Below, piece after piece: positions 44,094 through 52,417 of a DNA stretch of 64,000 nucleotides (position 1 is its first letter; each line of letters begins with the position of its first letter). The DNA is from Bradyrhizobium sp. NAS80.1 (GTDB lineage: Bacteria; Pseudomonadota; Alphaproteobacteria; Rhizobiales; Xanthobacteraceae). A program made the position numbers and the translations under genes. The notes beneath the pieces are model-generated. The model saw only the letters and a program-made list of their open reading frames with translations, was not told where the DNA came from and searched no databases. The stretch covers positions 58,332 through 122,331 of the forward strand of contig NZ_LGHL01000007.1 of assembly GCF_001908205.1 (NCBI RefSeq), read 5' to 3'.

Positions 44094-45227
44094 CTACTCC
44101 GCCACCAGCGCATTCATGTGCTCGACGGCTTCGGCGAACTCTTCCTTGAACTCCTGCACCACCGCGCCCGCGGATTTCACGCTGTCGATCAACCCGACGC
44201 CCTGGCCGACGAAATAGCTGACGAGGTCGCGCGCCTTGGCGTTGCCGGCGGCGGCTGCGCGATCGATCGAGTTGAAAGCGTCGCGGCTGATGATGCTTTG
44301 CAGCGGCATCGGCAGTGCGCCGGGGCTCTCTGGTGCGCGGTCCCAGGCGTCGGTCCAGACCGAGCGAAGTTGCCGGGCCGGCTTTCCGGTGCGGCCCTTC
44401 GAGCGGATCGCGTCACGTGAGGACGCGGCGATCATCTTCTCGCGAAAGATCTCCGTCGTCTCCGCCTCGACGGTGGCGAGCCATACCGAGCCGGTCCAGA
44501 CGCCGGCCGCGCCCATTGCCATGCAGGCCGCCATCTGCCGTCCGGTCATGATGCCGCCGGCCGCGAGCACCGGCACGTCGCGGATGGGTTTGATCGCCTT
44601 GATCACCTCCGGCACCAGCACCATGGTCGAGACCTCGCCGCAATGGCCGCCGGCCTCGGTGCCCTGCACGACCAGGATGTCGACGCCGGCGGCGACCTGG
44701 CGCAGCGCGTGCTCCTTGGCCCCGACGAGCGCTGCGACCGGCACACCGTGCTTCTTGCCCATCTCGATCATCGCCTTCGGCGGCACGCCCAGTGCGTTGG
44801 CGATCAGCCGGATCGGGTGATTGAACGAGACCTCGAGTAATTCCAGCGCCGTCTTCGCGTCGAACGGCTGCGGCTGATTGGCGGCAACATCGGTGGTGAT
44901 CAGTTCGATATCGTACTTCTTCAGGAGATCGCGCGTGTAGTTGCGGTGCTGCTGCGGCACGCGCGCCTCCAGGCTCTTCCAGGTGACGTCCTTCTCGCCC
45001 GCCGTCGAGATGTTTTCCGGGATCAGCACGTCGATGCCGTAGGGCTTGCCGTCGACGTGCTCGTCGATCCATTTCAACTCGCGTTCGAGCGTATCAGGCG
45101 TGTGCACGGTGGCGCCAAGCACGCCAAAGCCGCCGGCGCGGCTGACGGCGGCGACGACGTCGCGGCAATGGCTGAAGGCGAGCAGCGGAAACTCGATGCC
45201 CAGCATCTCGCAGATCGGCGATTTCAT
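44094..45227 (-). CDS. nitronate monooxygenase-like flavoprotein (NPD family)
   Basis: A 377-residue TIM-barrel FMN enzyme of the nitronate monooxygenase/2-nitropropane dioxygenase family. Typical features are PLLAFSHCRDVVAAVSRAGGFGVLG, VQGTEAGGHCGEVSTMVLVPEV, PVLAAGGIMTGRQMAACMAMGA and GVWTGSVWL, which bind FMN phosphate. The catalytic His equivalent may be the one in AGGHCG. Members oxidise nitronates; many environmental paralogs have unknown substrates. It is followed by a repeat and the thiolase-like gene, and is divergent to the Baeyer-Villiger monooxygenase. Confidence 0.87.
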   Translation of the reverse strand: MKSPICEMLGIEFPLLAFSHCRDVVAAVSRAGGFGVLGATVHTPDTLERELKWIDEHVDGKPYGIDVLIPENISTAGEKDVTWKSLEARVPQQHRNYTRDLLKKYDIELITTDVAANQPQPFDAKTALELLEVSFNHPIRLIANALGVPPKAMIEMGKKHGVPVAALVGAKEHALRQVAAGVDILVVQGTEAGGHCGEVSTMVLVPEVIKAIKPIRDVPVLAAGGIMTGRQMAACMAMGAAGVWTGSVWLATVEAETTEIFREKMIAASSRDAIRSKGRTGKPARQLRSVWTDAWDRAPESPGALPMPLQSIISRDAFNSIDRAAAAGNAKARDLVSYFVGQGVGLIDSVKSAGAVVQEFKEEFAEAVEHMNALVAE

Positions 45228-45482
45228 TGTTCTCTCCCGGCGGCCGCCTTCGTTGCTGTTGTCGCTTCCTTCGGCGAAGGCCGTCCGACGCTAGCCCATC
45301 GCCGTCTGCGATGCCAAGCCGGATTTTCCGGCGCATCTTGCGTGCAGGCGTCACGCAGCGCGCGGGGCCATTCCGCTGCACAAAATAAGCAGAACTGCGC
45401 CCGCCGATTTGCCTCTTGCGCTTTGGTTGGCCTGAGAGAATGCTGGCTCCAACAACATTAAACAACGAGGGAGCGCCAATCG

Positions 45483-47138
45483 ATGTCGTCAGTGCAATCG
45501 AGCTCGGGCCAAACCGCGGAAGCCTACGACGTGGTCGTCGTCGGCGCGGGCTTTGCCGGCATGTACATGCTGCACCGCCTGCGCGGTCTTGGTTTCTCGG
45601 CACGGGTTTACGAGCAAGGTGGTGGCGTCGGCGGCACCTGGTACTGGAACCGTTATCCAGGCGCGCGATGCGACGTCGAGAGCATGCAGTACTCCTACTC
45701 GTTCTCCGAAGAGCTCCAGCAGGAATGGGACTGGAGCGAGCGCTACGCGCCGCAGCCGGAGATCCTGAAATACGCGAACCATGTCGCTGACCGTTTCGAC
45801 CTGCGCCGCGACATCCAGTTCAACACTCGCGTTGAGCGCACGGCGTTCAATGAACATGGGAAGTTCTGGTCGGTGACGACCTCCGACGGCAGGACGGTTG
45901 AGGCCAAATTCGTCGTGCTTGCCACGGGCTGCCTCTCGAACGCGCGCAAGCCCGACATCAAGGGTCTCGAGAATTTCAAGGGTCCCGTCTATCACACCGG
46001 CAACTGGCCGCATGAAGACGTTGACTTCACCGACTTGCGCGTCGGCCTGATCGGCACGGGATCATCAGGCATCCAGTCGGCGCCTATCATCGCCGAGCAG
46101 GCCAAGCATCTCACCGTGTTCCAGCGCACAGCGAATTTCTCGATTCCCGCCCGCAACGCCGCGCTGACCGGCGAGGAGCGTGATGCGTTCCGCAGGGACT
46201 ATCCTGAGATCCGCCGCTTCGCCCGCGAAGTCGCGCGCAACGGCATTTTCGCGGAGCAGCCCGATCGCGGAGCGCTCGATGATAGCGACGATGTCAGGCT
46301 GGGCAAATACGCGGGGCGGTGGGAGCGCGGCGGGCTCACCTTCATGTATGTCTACAACAATCTCGGCCTCGAGCGCTCCGCGAACGACACCGCGGCGGAT
46401 TTCGTGCGCGGCAAGATCGCGGAGATCGTGAAGAATCCAGAGACCGCTAAGTTGCTTCAGCCGAATAGCCATCCGATCGGCACCAAGCGCATCTGCATCG
46501 ACACGGATTACTTCGCGACCTTCAACCGGCCGAACGTCTCGCTGGTCGACATCAAGGCCAATCCTATTGAGGAGATCACGGCGAGCGCCGTCCGCGTCGC
46601 CGGCAAGGACCACGAGGTCGACGCACTGGTAATGGCGACCGGCTTCGACGCCATGACCGGATCGGTCGCCAAAATCGATATTCGCGGCCGTGGCGGGCAG
46701 ACGCTGAACCGCAAATGGGAGGAGGGGCCGAAAACCTATCTCGGCCTGATGAGCGCGGGCTTTCCGAACCTCTTCATCATCACGGGTCCCGGCAGCCCAT
46801 CGGTGCTCTCGAACATGATCGTGTCGATCGAGCAGCATGTCGACTGGATCGCCGACTGCCTCGTCCACATGCGCAGGCAGGGCTTGGCCACCATGGAGGC
46901 GGGCAGGGACGCCGAAGACAAATGGGTCGCCCATGTCAACGAGGTCGCCCAGGGCACGCTCTTTCCGCAGGCCAATTCCTGGTACATGGGCGCCAACATC
47001 CCCGGCAAGCCGCGCATCTTTATGCCCTATATCGGCGGCGTCGGCGTCTACCGGCGGATCTGCGACGAGGTGGCGGCGAAGGGTTATGAGGGGTTTTTGA
47101 TGGGGCGGGCAGAGCAGCCTCAGGCGGCGGCGTCTTAG
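45483..47138 (+). CDS. Baeyer-Villiger flavin monooxygenase
   Basis: A 551-residue class B monooxygenase. FAD motif GAGFAG (21-26), the BVMO-type GGTWYWNRYPGARCD (50-64), the fingerprint F165-K-G-PVY-H171-TGN-WP176, and NADPH motif GTGSSG (191-196) are all present. It should insert oxygen next to a ketone to give an ester or lactone, using NADPH and O2. It resembles cyclohexanone/phenylacetone-type enzymes in length. A strong GAGGGAG ribosome site precedes ATG 45483. Confidence 0.93.
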   Translation: MSSVQSSSGQTAEAYDVVVVGAGFAGMYMLHRLRGLGFSARVYEQGGGVGGTWYWNRYPGARCDVESMQYSYSFSEELQQEWDWSERYAPQPEILKYANHVADRFDLRRDIQFNTRVERTAFNEHGKFWSVTTSDGRTVEAKFVVLATGCLSNARKPDIKGLENFKGPVYHTGNWPHEDVDFTDLRVGLIGTGSSGIQSAPIIAEQAKHLTVFQRTANFSIPARNAALTGEERDAFRRDYPEIRRFAREVARNGIFAEQPDRGALDDSDDVRLGKYAGRWERGGLTFMYVYNNLGLERSANDTAADFVRGKIAEIVKNPETAKLLQPNSHPIGTKRICIDTDYFATFNRPNVSLVDIKANPIEEITASAVRVAGKDHEVDALVMATGFDAMTGSVAKIDIRGRGGQTLNRKWEEGPKTYLGLMSAGFPNLFIITGPGSPSVLSNMIVSIEQHVDWIADCLVHMRRQGLATMEAGRDAEDKWVAHVNEVAQGTLFPQANSWYMGANIPGKPRIFMPYIGGVGVYRRICDEVAAKGYEGFLMGRAEQPQAAAS

Positions 47139-47156
47139 GCCGACATACCTCTTCTC

Positions 47157-47195
47157 GTCATTGCGGGGCTCGCCCTCCGGGCGCCCCGGAATGAC
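47157..47195. repeat. short inverted repeat, family 3
   Basis: A 39-bp stem-loop GTCATTGCGGGGC...GCCCCGGAATGAC just after the monooxygenase stop, the minimal form of the CATTCCGGG-type element. It may act as a terminator stem. Confidence 0.65.
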
Positions 47196-47323
47196 GGTGG
47201 AGAGGTGGGCTGCCATGACGAAACGCAGAGTCGCCCCGCCCGGCATGCATTCCGGCGCCCTTGTCAATTTTACCGATCTCGCTAGCTAACACCCACGCGC
47301 CTTCCGCGCCGGAGCTCATTTTC

Positions 47324-48199
47324 ATGACCGACACCTCCGCCTACGTGCCGCCCAAAGTCTGGACCTGGGACAAGGAGAACGGCGGGCAGTTCGCCAGCAT
47401 CAACCGCCCGATTGCCGGCGCGACCCACGACAAGGAATTGCCGGTCGGCCGCCATCCGCTGCAGCTCTATTCGCTGGCGACACCGAACGGGGTGAAGGTC
47501 ACGGTGATGCTGGAGGAGCTGCTGGCGCTCGGCCACGAGGGCGCCGAGTATGATGCCTGGCTGATCAGGATCGGCAATGGTGACCAGTTCGGCAGCGGTT
47601 TTGTTGACATCAACCCGAACTCGAAAATCCCGGCGCTGATGGATCGCTCCGGCCCTGAGTCTATCAGGGTGTTCGAGTCCGGTTCGATCCTGTTCTACCT
47701 TGCTGAAAAGTTCGGCGCCTTCCTGCCGAAGGACATCAAGACCCGCACCGAAGCCATGTCCTGGCTGTTTTGGCAGATGGGCAGCGCGCCCTATCTCGGC
47801 GGCGGCTTCGGCCATTTCTACGCCTATGCGCCGACCAGGATCGAATACGCCATCGACCGCTTCGCGATGGAGACCAAGCGCCAGCTCGACGTGCTCGACC
47901 GGCGCCTCGCCGACAACGAGTATCTCGCGGGCAGCGAGTACACCATCGCCGATATCGCGGTCTGGCCCTGGTACGGCGCGCTCGCCAAGGGGCTGGTCTA
48001 TGGCGCCGGCGAATTCCTCTCCGTGCAGGACTACAAGAATGTGCAGCGCTGGACCGACCAGATCGCTAAACGCCCCGCGGTGAAGCGTGGCCGCATGGTC
48101 AACCGCGTCTCAGGCGATCCCGCCAGCCAGCTCCACGAACGCCACGACGCGTCCGATTTCGAGACGAAGACCCAGGACAAGCTCGCGCCCGCGTCGTAG
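47324..48199 (+). CDS. YghU-like glutathione S-transferase family protein
   Basis: A 291-residue GST. The N-terminal extension KVWTWDKENGGQFASINRPIAGAT is the mark of the YghU/Nu-class (disulfide-bond reductase activity on organic disulfides and peroxides). The thioredoxin-like domain has LQLYSLATPNGVKVTVMLEEL, with Thr-Pro-Asn where Nu-class enzymes bind two glutathiones, and IPALMDR, FESGSILFYLAEK. The C-terminal helical domain has LAGSEYTIADIAVWPW. ATG 47324 follows GGAG. It lies downstream of the monooxygenase gene. Confidence 0.9.
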   Translation: MTDTSAYVPPKVWTWDKENGGQFASINRPIAGATHDKELPVGRHPLQLYSLATPNGVKVTVMLEELLALGHEGAEYDAWLIRIGNGDQFGSGFVDINPNSKIPALMDRSGPESIRVFESGSILFYLAEKFGAFLPKDIKTRTEAMSWLFWQMGSAPYLGGGFGHFYAYAPTRIEYAIDRFAMETKRQLDVLDRRLADNEYLAGSEYTIADIAVWPWYGALAKGLVYGAGEFLSVQDYKNVQRWTDQIAKRPAVKRGRMVNRVSGDPASQLHERHDASDFETKTQDKLAPAS

Positions 48200-48209
48200 T
48201 CGCTCTTTC

Positions 48210-48378
48210 TTCACCTCGCCCCGCTTGCGGGGAGAGGTCGAATTCGATCGCAGATCGAATTCGGGTGAGGGGCTCTCCGCGAGTCCGACTGCCACCGTCC
48301 CGGTGAAGACTCCCCCCCTTACCCCAATGCTCTCAGCGCGAGCGAAGCTCGTCGCGGCCCCGCAGCGGGGCGAGGGAG
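48210..48378. repeat. long palindromic element, family 5
   Basis: A second copy of the 42250-42410 element: starts TTCACCTCGCCCCGCTTGCG, contains CTCTCCGCGAGTCCGACTGC, ends CCGCAGCGGGGCGAGGGAG. It has extra nested palindromes (CGAATTCGATC/GATCGAATTCG at 48239-48262; CGCGAGCGAAGCTCGTCGCG). It lies between the convergent GST and GNAT-GFA genes. Confidence 0.8.
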
Positions 48379-48407
48379 CAGAGCGACCGTGTAGCCAGAC
48401 TTGATCC

Positions 48408-49133
48408 TCAATCCGGCAACATCTCCCCGGACCCGCCGAGCTCCGCGGGCAGGTCGACATATTTCGGCAAGCCATCCTTCACCGACACCATCTTGCTCGC
48501 GTAGTTCGCATGCAGCGTCGGTTGGTGCGTATAGCCCTTCAGCAGATTGGCGTAGACGTCGATCAGCCGCATCCGAGGATGCTCGGTCATGACATGGCCG
48601 CCGCAGCGCTTGCAAAATTTGCGATAGGAGTGCTGGGTCTTGTTGAACGTTGCGAGCTCTGCCTCGCCCTTGGTGATGCGGACGCTGTCCGACTTCCAGA
48701 GACTGAAGGCGTTGATCGGCGCGGCCGACCAGGCCTGGCAGTCGGCACAATGGCAATGGCCGGCGAAGACCGGCTTGCCCGTGACCTCGACCTCCACGGC
48801 CCCGCAGAAGCAGCCGGCCCGGTAGCTTGCGAGCGGCTCCGGCTGTGCGTTCTCGCCCTCCGCGAGCAGATCGTTGTAGGCGGGATTCTTGCTCATGAAG
48901 TTACGGATGAAGTCGCACTCGACAGACAGCTTTCGTCCCTGCGCGCGTACCGCATCCAGCGTTGCGCGGCCGAGCTTTGAGCCGATGCCGCGGCCGCCGA
49001 GCTCGGGCGGCACCTCGGTGTGCACCAGCGTGATGGCGCCGTCGCTCTTCCGGTACGTGACGAAGGCGACCGGCCCGTCGACATTGAGCTCGAACCGGCC
49101 GCGCTCCTCGTTGTCGTGAAAGGCTTCCGGCAT
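48408..49133 (-). CDS. fusion of a small GNAT-like acetyltransferase domain and a GFA/CENP-V zinc domain
   Basis: A 241-residue two-domain protein. Residues 1-95 match the small YjdJ-like acetyltransferase type (RFELNVDGPVAFVTYRK, HTEVPPELGGRGIGSKL acetyl-CoA loop 38-54). Residues 100-235 match the glutathione-dependent formaldehyde-activating (GFA) zinc fold with Cys108/Cys110, Cys127/Cys129/Cys132 and Cys174/Cys177. GGAG precedes ATG 49133. The two domains are normally separate proteins. GFA activity is disputed; a glutathione link to the nearby GST is possible but unproven. Confidence 0.88.
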   Translation of the reverse strand: MPEAFHDNEERGRFELNVDGPVAFVTYRKSDGAITLVHTEVPPELGGRGIGSKLGRATLDAVRAQGRKLSVECDFIRNFMSKNPAYNDLLAEGENAQPEPLASYRAGCFCGAVEVEVTGKPVFAGHCHCADCQAWSAAPINAFSLWKSDSVRITKGEAELATFNKTQHSYRKFCKRCGGHVMTEHPRMRLIDVYANLLKGYTHQPTLHANYASKMVSVKDGLPKYVDLPAELGGSGEMLPD

Positions 49134-49157
49134 CGTCTCGCTCCTTCGTGTTGCCCT

Positions 49158-49295
49158 CTATTTGCTCTTCGCACCCTCCGCCGCCGGAAACACAGCGCGG
49201 TCGTCCGTGCGGCAGGAACAGTCGGCGAACATGCGGCCCATCGGATGATATCGGTCCATGTGCACCCGCGTCAGCTCGCTGGCGGCGTATTCCAT
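49158..49295 (-). CDS. 45-residue hypothetical protein
   Basis: ATG 49295 is preceded by GGAG at seven bases and opens a 45-codon frame (MEYAASELTRVHMDRYHPMG, then RMFADCSCRTDDRAVFPAAE) ending at TAG 49158. The composition looks like a real protein, with a CSC pair and two clustered Tyr/His/Met-rich turns. It lies 24 bp upstream of the GNAT-GFA gene on the same strand and may be its operon leader gene. Family not recognised. Confidence 0.5.
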   Translation of the reverse strand: MEYAASELTRVHMDRYHPMGRMFADCSCRTDDRAVFPAAEGAKSK

Positions 49296-49320
49296 GAATG
49301 CTCCGTGCGAGGAGATCTTC

Positions 49321-49410
49321 GTAGAGTGGGCGAAGCGTGCCCACCACTACTGCTTGCGAAGCCGCGATGGTGGGCACGGCGCACGACAAGCGCGCCTTTG
49401 CCCACCCTAC
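49321..49410. repeat. intergenic inverted repeat, family 7
   Basis: Outer arms GTAGAGTGGGC / GCCCACCCTAC and an inner pair CGTGCCCACCA / TGGTGGGCACG. It is placed between the acyl-CoA dehydrogenase end and the 45-residue gene. Confidence 0.7.
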
Positions 49411-49423
49411 GGCATCTGGCGGA

Positions 49424-50701
49424 TTAGGCCATGCTCAGCTCGTGGCGTCCCACCACCATCCAGTGCACCTCGTCCGGACCGTCGGCGAAGCGGAGGTGGC
49501 GGACGTCCTGGTACATCTCGGCGAGCGGAGTCCAGTGCGAGATGCCGGTGGCGCCGTGCATCTGGATCGCCTGGTCGATGATCTTGCAGGCGCGCTCCGG
49601 CACCATGGCCTTGACCATGGAAACCCAGACGCGGGCTTCCTTGTTGCCGAGCACGTCCATGGCCTTGGCGGCCTTCAGCACCATCAGCCGCATCGCCTCG
49701 ATCTCGCAGCGTGCCTGCGCGATGATCTGCATGTTGCCGCCGAGATGGGCGATCTTCTTGCCGAAGGCTTCGCGGGTGAGGCCACGCTGCACCATCAGAT
49801 CGAGCGCCTTCTCGGCCTTGCCGATGGTGCGCATGCAGTGATGGATGCGGCCGGGGCCGAGGCGGAGCTGTGAGATCTCGAAGCCGCGGCCTTCGCCGAG
49901 CAGCATGTTCTCCTTGGGCACACGGACGTTGTTGAAGCGCATGTGCATGTGGCCGCGCGGGGCATGGTCCTGCCCGAACACGTACATGGGGCCGAGCACC
50001 TCGACGCCGGGCGTGTCGCGCGGCACCAGGATCTGCGACTGCTGCTTGCTCGGCGCCGCATCCGGATTGGTCTTCACCATCACGATGAGGATCTTGCAGC
50101 GGGGATCGCCAAGGCCGGAAATGTAGTACTTCTCGCCGTTGATGACCCATTCGTTGCCGACGAGCTTTGCCGTCGTCGAAATGTTCTTGGCGTCGGAGGA
50201 GGCGACGTTCGGCTCGGTCATGACATAGGCCGAGCGGATATCGCCGTTGAGCAGCGGCTTCAGCCACTTCTCCTTTTGCTCCTTGGTGCCGACGCGCTCC
50301 AGCACTTCCATGTTGCCGGTGTCTGGCGCCGAGCAGTTCATGGTCTCCGATGCCAGCGGGCTCTTGCCGAGCTCGGCTGCGATATAGGCGTAATCGAGGT
50401 TCTTCAGGCCCTGGCCGGTCTCGTCATCGGGCAGGAAGAAGTTCCAGAGGCCTTCCTTCTTGGCCTTGTTCTTGGCGACCTCGAGCACCTCGAGCTGCTT
50501 CGGCGTGAAGCTCCAGCGATCCTCTTTCTTTTCGCCGGCCTTGGCGAATTCGATCGACATCGGCTCGACGGTGTCGCGGATGAACTTCTTGACGTGATCG
50601 TAGAGCGGGCGGACCTGATCCGACATGCGGAGGTCGTTGAGCTCGTCGCCAGGATTGAGGGTGTAGTTGGTGGTGCGGGGAATGTAGGTGTGTTTTGTCA
50701 T
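49424..50701 (-). CDS. acyl-CoA dehydrogenase, ACAD10/ACAD11/LvaC-like
   Basis: A 425-residue flavoprotein of the acyl-CoA dehydrogenase fold. FAD/substrate segments are YVMTEPNVASSDAKN and WVINGEKYYISG. The catalytic region reads RFADGPDEVH (Asp407 where most family members have Glu in an EGT/EGS context), the hallmark wording of ACAD10/ACAD11-type enzymes, which process 4-phospho-acyl-CoA. GGGAGGAAC precedes the start. The kinase and DUF6285-like genes at 53.2-54.6 kb supply the matching phosphorylation step. A classical dehydrogenase role remains possible. Confidence 0.88.
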   Translation of the reverse strand: MTKHTYIPRTTNYTLNPGDELNDLRMSDQVRPLYDHVKKFIRDTVEPMSIEFAKAGEKKEDRWSFTPKQLEVLEVAKNKAKKEGLWNFFLPDDETGQGLKNLDYAYIAAELGKSPLASETMNCSAPDTGNMEVLERVGTKEQKEKWLKPLLNGDIRSAYVMTEPNVASSDAKNISTTAKLVGNEWVINGEKYYISGLGDPRCKILIVMVKTNPDAAPSKQQSQILVPRDTPGVEVLGPMYVFGQDHAPRGHMHMRFNNVRVPKENMLLGEGRGFEISQLRLGPGRIHHCMRTIGKAEKALDLMVQRGLTREAFGKKIAHLGGNMQIIAQARCEIEAMRLMVLKAAKAMDVLGNKEARVWVSMVKAMVPERACKIIDQAIQMHGATGISHWTPLAEMYQDVRHLRFADGPDEVHWMVVGRHELSMA

Positions 50702-50853
50702 TGTTCCTCCCGTTTGCTGAGACTGTTGGGCGAGAGAATAGTCGCAGCGCGGCGAAAGCGCGAGCGCGCATTTTTCACGCGAGCCATGCCATGTGATGCA
50801 GTTTTCGCGGGGGCGTTTGAAATGTTGTTTGAATGGGCCGCCAGCTCACCGCC

Positions 50854-50953
50854 GTCATTCCCCGCGAAAGCGGGGAATCCAGTGCGCCGCGGCCCTTCCG
50901 TGAATCACCGACACCAGTGGAATACTGGATCGCCCGATCAAGCCGGGCGATCA
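50854..50953. repeat. intergenic inverted repeat, family 4, reverse orientation
   Basis: Reverse-orientation copy of 31873-31970: ATTCCCCGCG/CGGGGAAT stem, ATCCAGT / ATACTGGAT pair, and a second stem ATCGCCCG...CGGGCGAT. It lies in the 267-bp gap upstream of the acyl-CoA dehydrogenase. Confidence 0.75.
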
Positions 50954-50968
50954 CAGCTGTCGTTGTGG

Positions 50969-51349
50969 TCAGTTCGGCATCCGATGCATGGCGCAGATCT
51001 TGTTGCCGTCGAGATCACGCAAGTAAGCGAGATAGAGCTTGCCGCCCGGGCCCTGGCGCACGCCGGGCGGGTCCTCGCAGGTCTTGCCGCCGCTGGCGAT
51101 GCCGGCCGCGTGCCAGGCATCGACCTGCTCGGGCGAATTGCAGGCAAAGCCTATCGTGCCGCCGTTCGCGTGTGTTGCCGGCTCACCGTTGATCGGCTTC
51201 GACACCGAGAACACGCCGGTCTTGGTGATGTAGAAGATGCGATGGCCATCCACCCTGGCCGGCCGCACATCGAGCGTGCCGAGCAGGTTGTCGTAGAACG
51301 CTTTGGCCTTGTCTAAATCGTTGGTGCCGATCATCACGTGTGAAAACAT
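50969..51349 (-). CDS. VOC-superfamily (glyoxalase/dioxygenase-like) protein
   Basis: A 126-residue single-domain VOC protein: HVMIGTNDLDKAKAFYDNLL at the N-terminus and YLRDLDGNKICAMHR at the C-terminus are the two halves of the fold. Likely metal ligands are His4, a mid-chain Glu/His and the terminal residues. No substrate can be named. It sits between the acyl-CoA dehydrogenase and the SDR on the same strand; AAGGAGGC precedes the start. Confidence 0.85.
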   Translation of the reverse strand: MFSHVMIGTNDLDKAKAFYDNLLGTLDVRPARVDGHRIFYITKTGVFSVSKPINGEPATHANGGTIGFACNSPEQVDAWHAAGIASGGKTCEDPPGVRQGPGGKLYLAYLRDLDGNKICAMHRMPN

Positions 51350-51369
51350 ATGCCTCCTTGGAGTTTGGA

Positions 51370-51444
51370 GCCCGGATAAAGCGCAGCGAAATCCGGGCCT
51401 GTTGTTTTGGTAATCCGGGATTGCGCTGCGCTCAATCCGGGCTA
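51370..51444. repeat. intergenic inverted repeat, family 8
   Basis: Arms GCCCGGAT...AATCCGGGC appear as two nested stems: 51370-51398 around AAAGCGCAGCGA, and 51411-51444 around ATTGCGCTGCGCT. It lies between the VOC and SDR genes; the CCCGGGT-type element at 62504-62580 is related in design. Confidence 0.65.
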
Positions 51445-51457
51445 CGTGCTCAAGAAA

Positions 51458-52237
51458 TCAGAACGCCGTATAGCCGCCGTCGATCACGAACGTATCCGCG
51501 GTGTGATAGGACGACGCCTTGCTCATGAGATAGACGGCAATGCCGCCGAAATCGCTGGCCTCGCCGAAGCGCCGCACTGGAATGCGCGGCATCACGTTGG
51601 CGACGAATTTCTCGTTGGCCATGATGCCGGCGGTCATGTCGCTCTTGATCCAGCCGGGCAGGATCGCATTCGCGGTGACGCCATGACGCGCCAGCTCGAC
51701 GCCGAGCGCGCGCACCAGCGCGTTGATGGCGGCCTTGGTCGCCGCATAATGCTCGTTGCGCGCGGTGCCGAAGATCGAGGCGAGGCTCGAGGTCGCTACC
51801 AGCCGGCCGAACGGATCGCCGGCATTGGCGCGATCGGTCATGTGCTTCGCGGCAGCCTGGAACGCGTGGAACACGCCGTCGAGATTGGTCGCGAACATCG
51901 TGCGCCATTCCTCCTCGGTGCGCTCGATGAAGGCGCGCCGGCCGCCGCCGCCGATGCCGGCATTGGCAAAGCAGCCGTCGACCCGGCCGAACGTGTCGAG
52001 CGTAGCCTTCATCGCGGCATTGACCGAGGCCGGGTCGGTGACGTCGCAGACGCGGGTATCGACCTTGCCGGGCAAGCCCGCCATGCTCGCGGCAGCACTC
52101 TTGTTCTTGTCAGCATTGCGGCCCCAGATCGAGACGTTGCAGCCCTGGCCGGCAAGCGCCTGCGCGATGCCGAGCCCGATGCCGCCATTGCCGCCGGTAA
52201 TCACGGCCACGCGGCCGGTCAGGTCGAAAATGTTCAT
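51458..52237 (-). CDS. classical SDR oxidoreductase
   Basis: A 259-residue SDR with TGGNGGIG (about 15-22), NAGIGGGG, catalytic Ser in VATSSLAS, and YAATK (Tyr-x-x-x-Lys), ending IDGGY. It should reduce or oxidise a hydroxyl/keto group with NAD(P). I chose ATG 52237, with AGGAAACG upstream. It is divergent to the crotonase-kinase-DUF6285 operon, so it may play the part of LvaD (4-oxo to 4-hydroxyacyl-CoA) in the lva-like scheme; this is inference. Confidence 0.92.
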   Translation of the reverse strand: MNIFDLTGRVAVITGGNGGIGLGIAQALAGQGCNVSIWGRNADKNKSAAASMAGLPGKVDTRVCDVTDPASVNAAMKATLDTFGRVDGCFANAGIGGGGRRAFIERTEEEWRTMFATNLDGVFHAFQAAAKHMTDRANAGDPFGRLVATSSLASIFGTARNEHYAATKAAINALVRALGVELARHGVTANAILPGWIKSDMTAGIMANEKFVANVMPRIPVRRFGEASDFGGIAVYLMSKASSYHTADTFVIDGGYTAF

Positions 52238-52417
52238 GGAGCGTTTCCTGTTTTTGGCACAGAACTGCGCCAGCCTGTGCGCGCAAGATTGTGCGATACG
52301 ACGACAAGGTATGTTCGGAGCACCATGGACAAGGCCGCGACAAAAATCAAATATGCGCCCCGGCAAAAAGTAATTCCGGCCTGCGAAACATCACAGGCGA
52401 CAACTAACGAGGAAACC

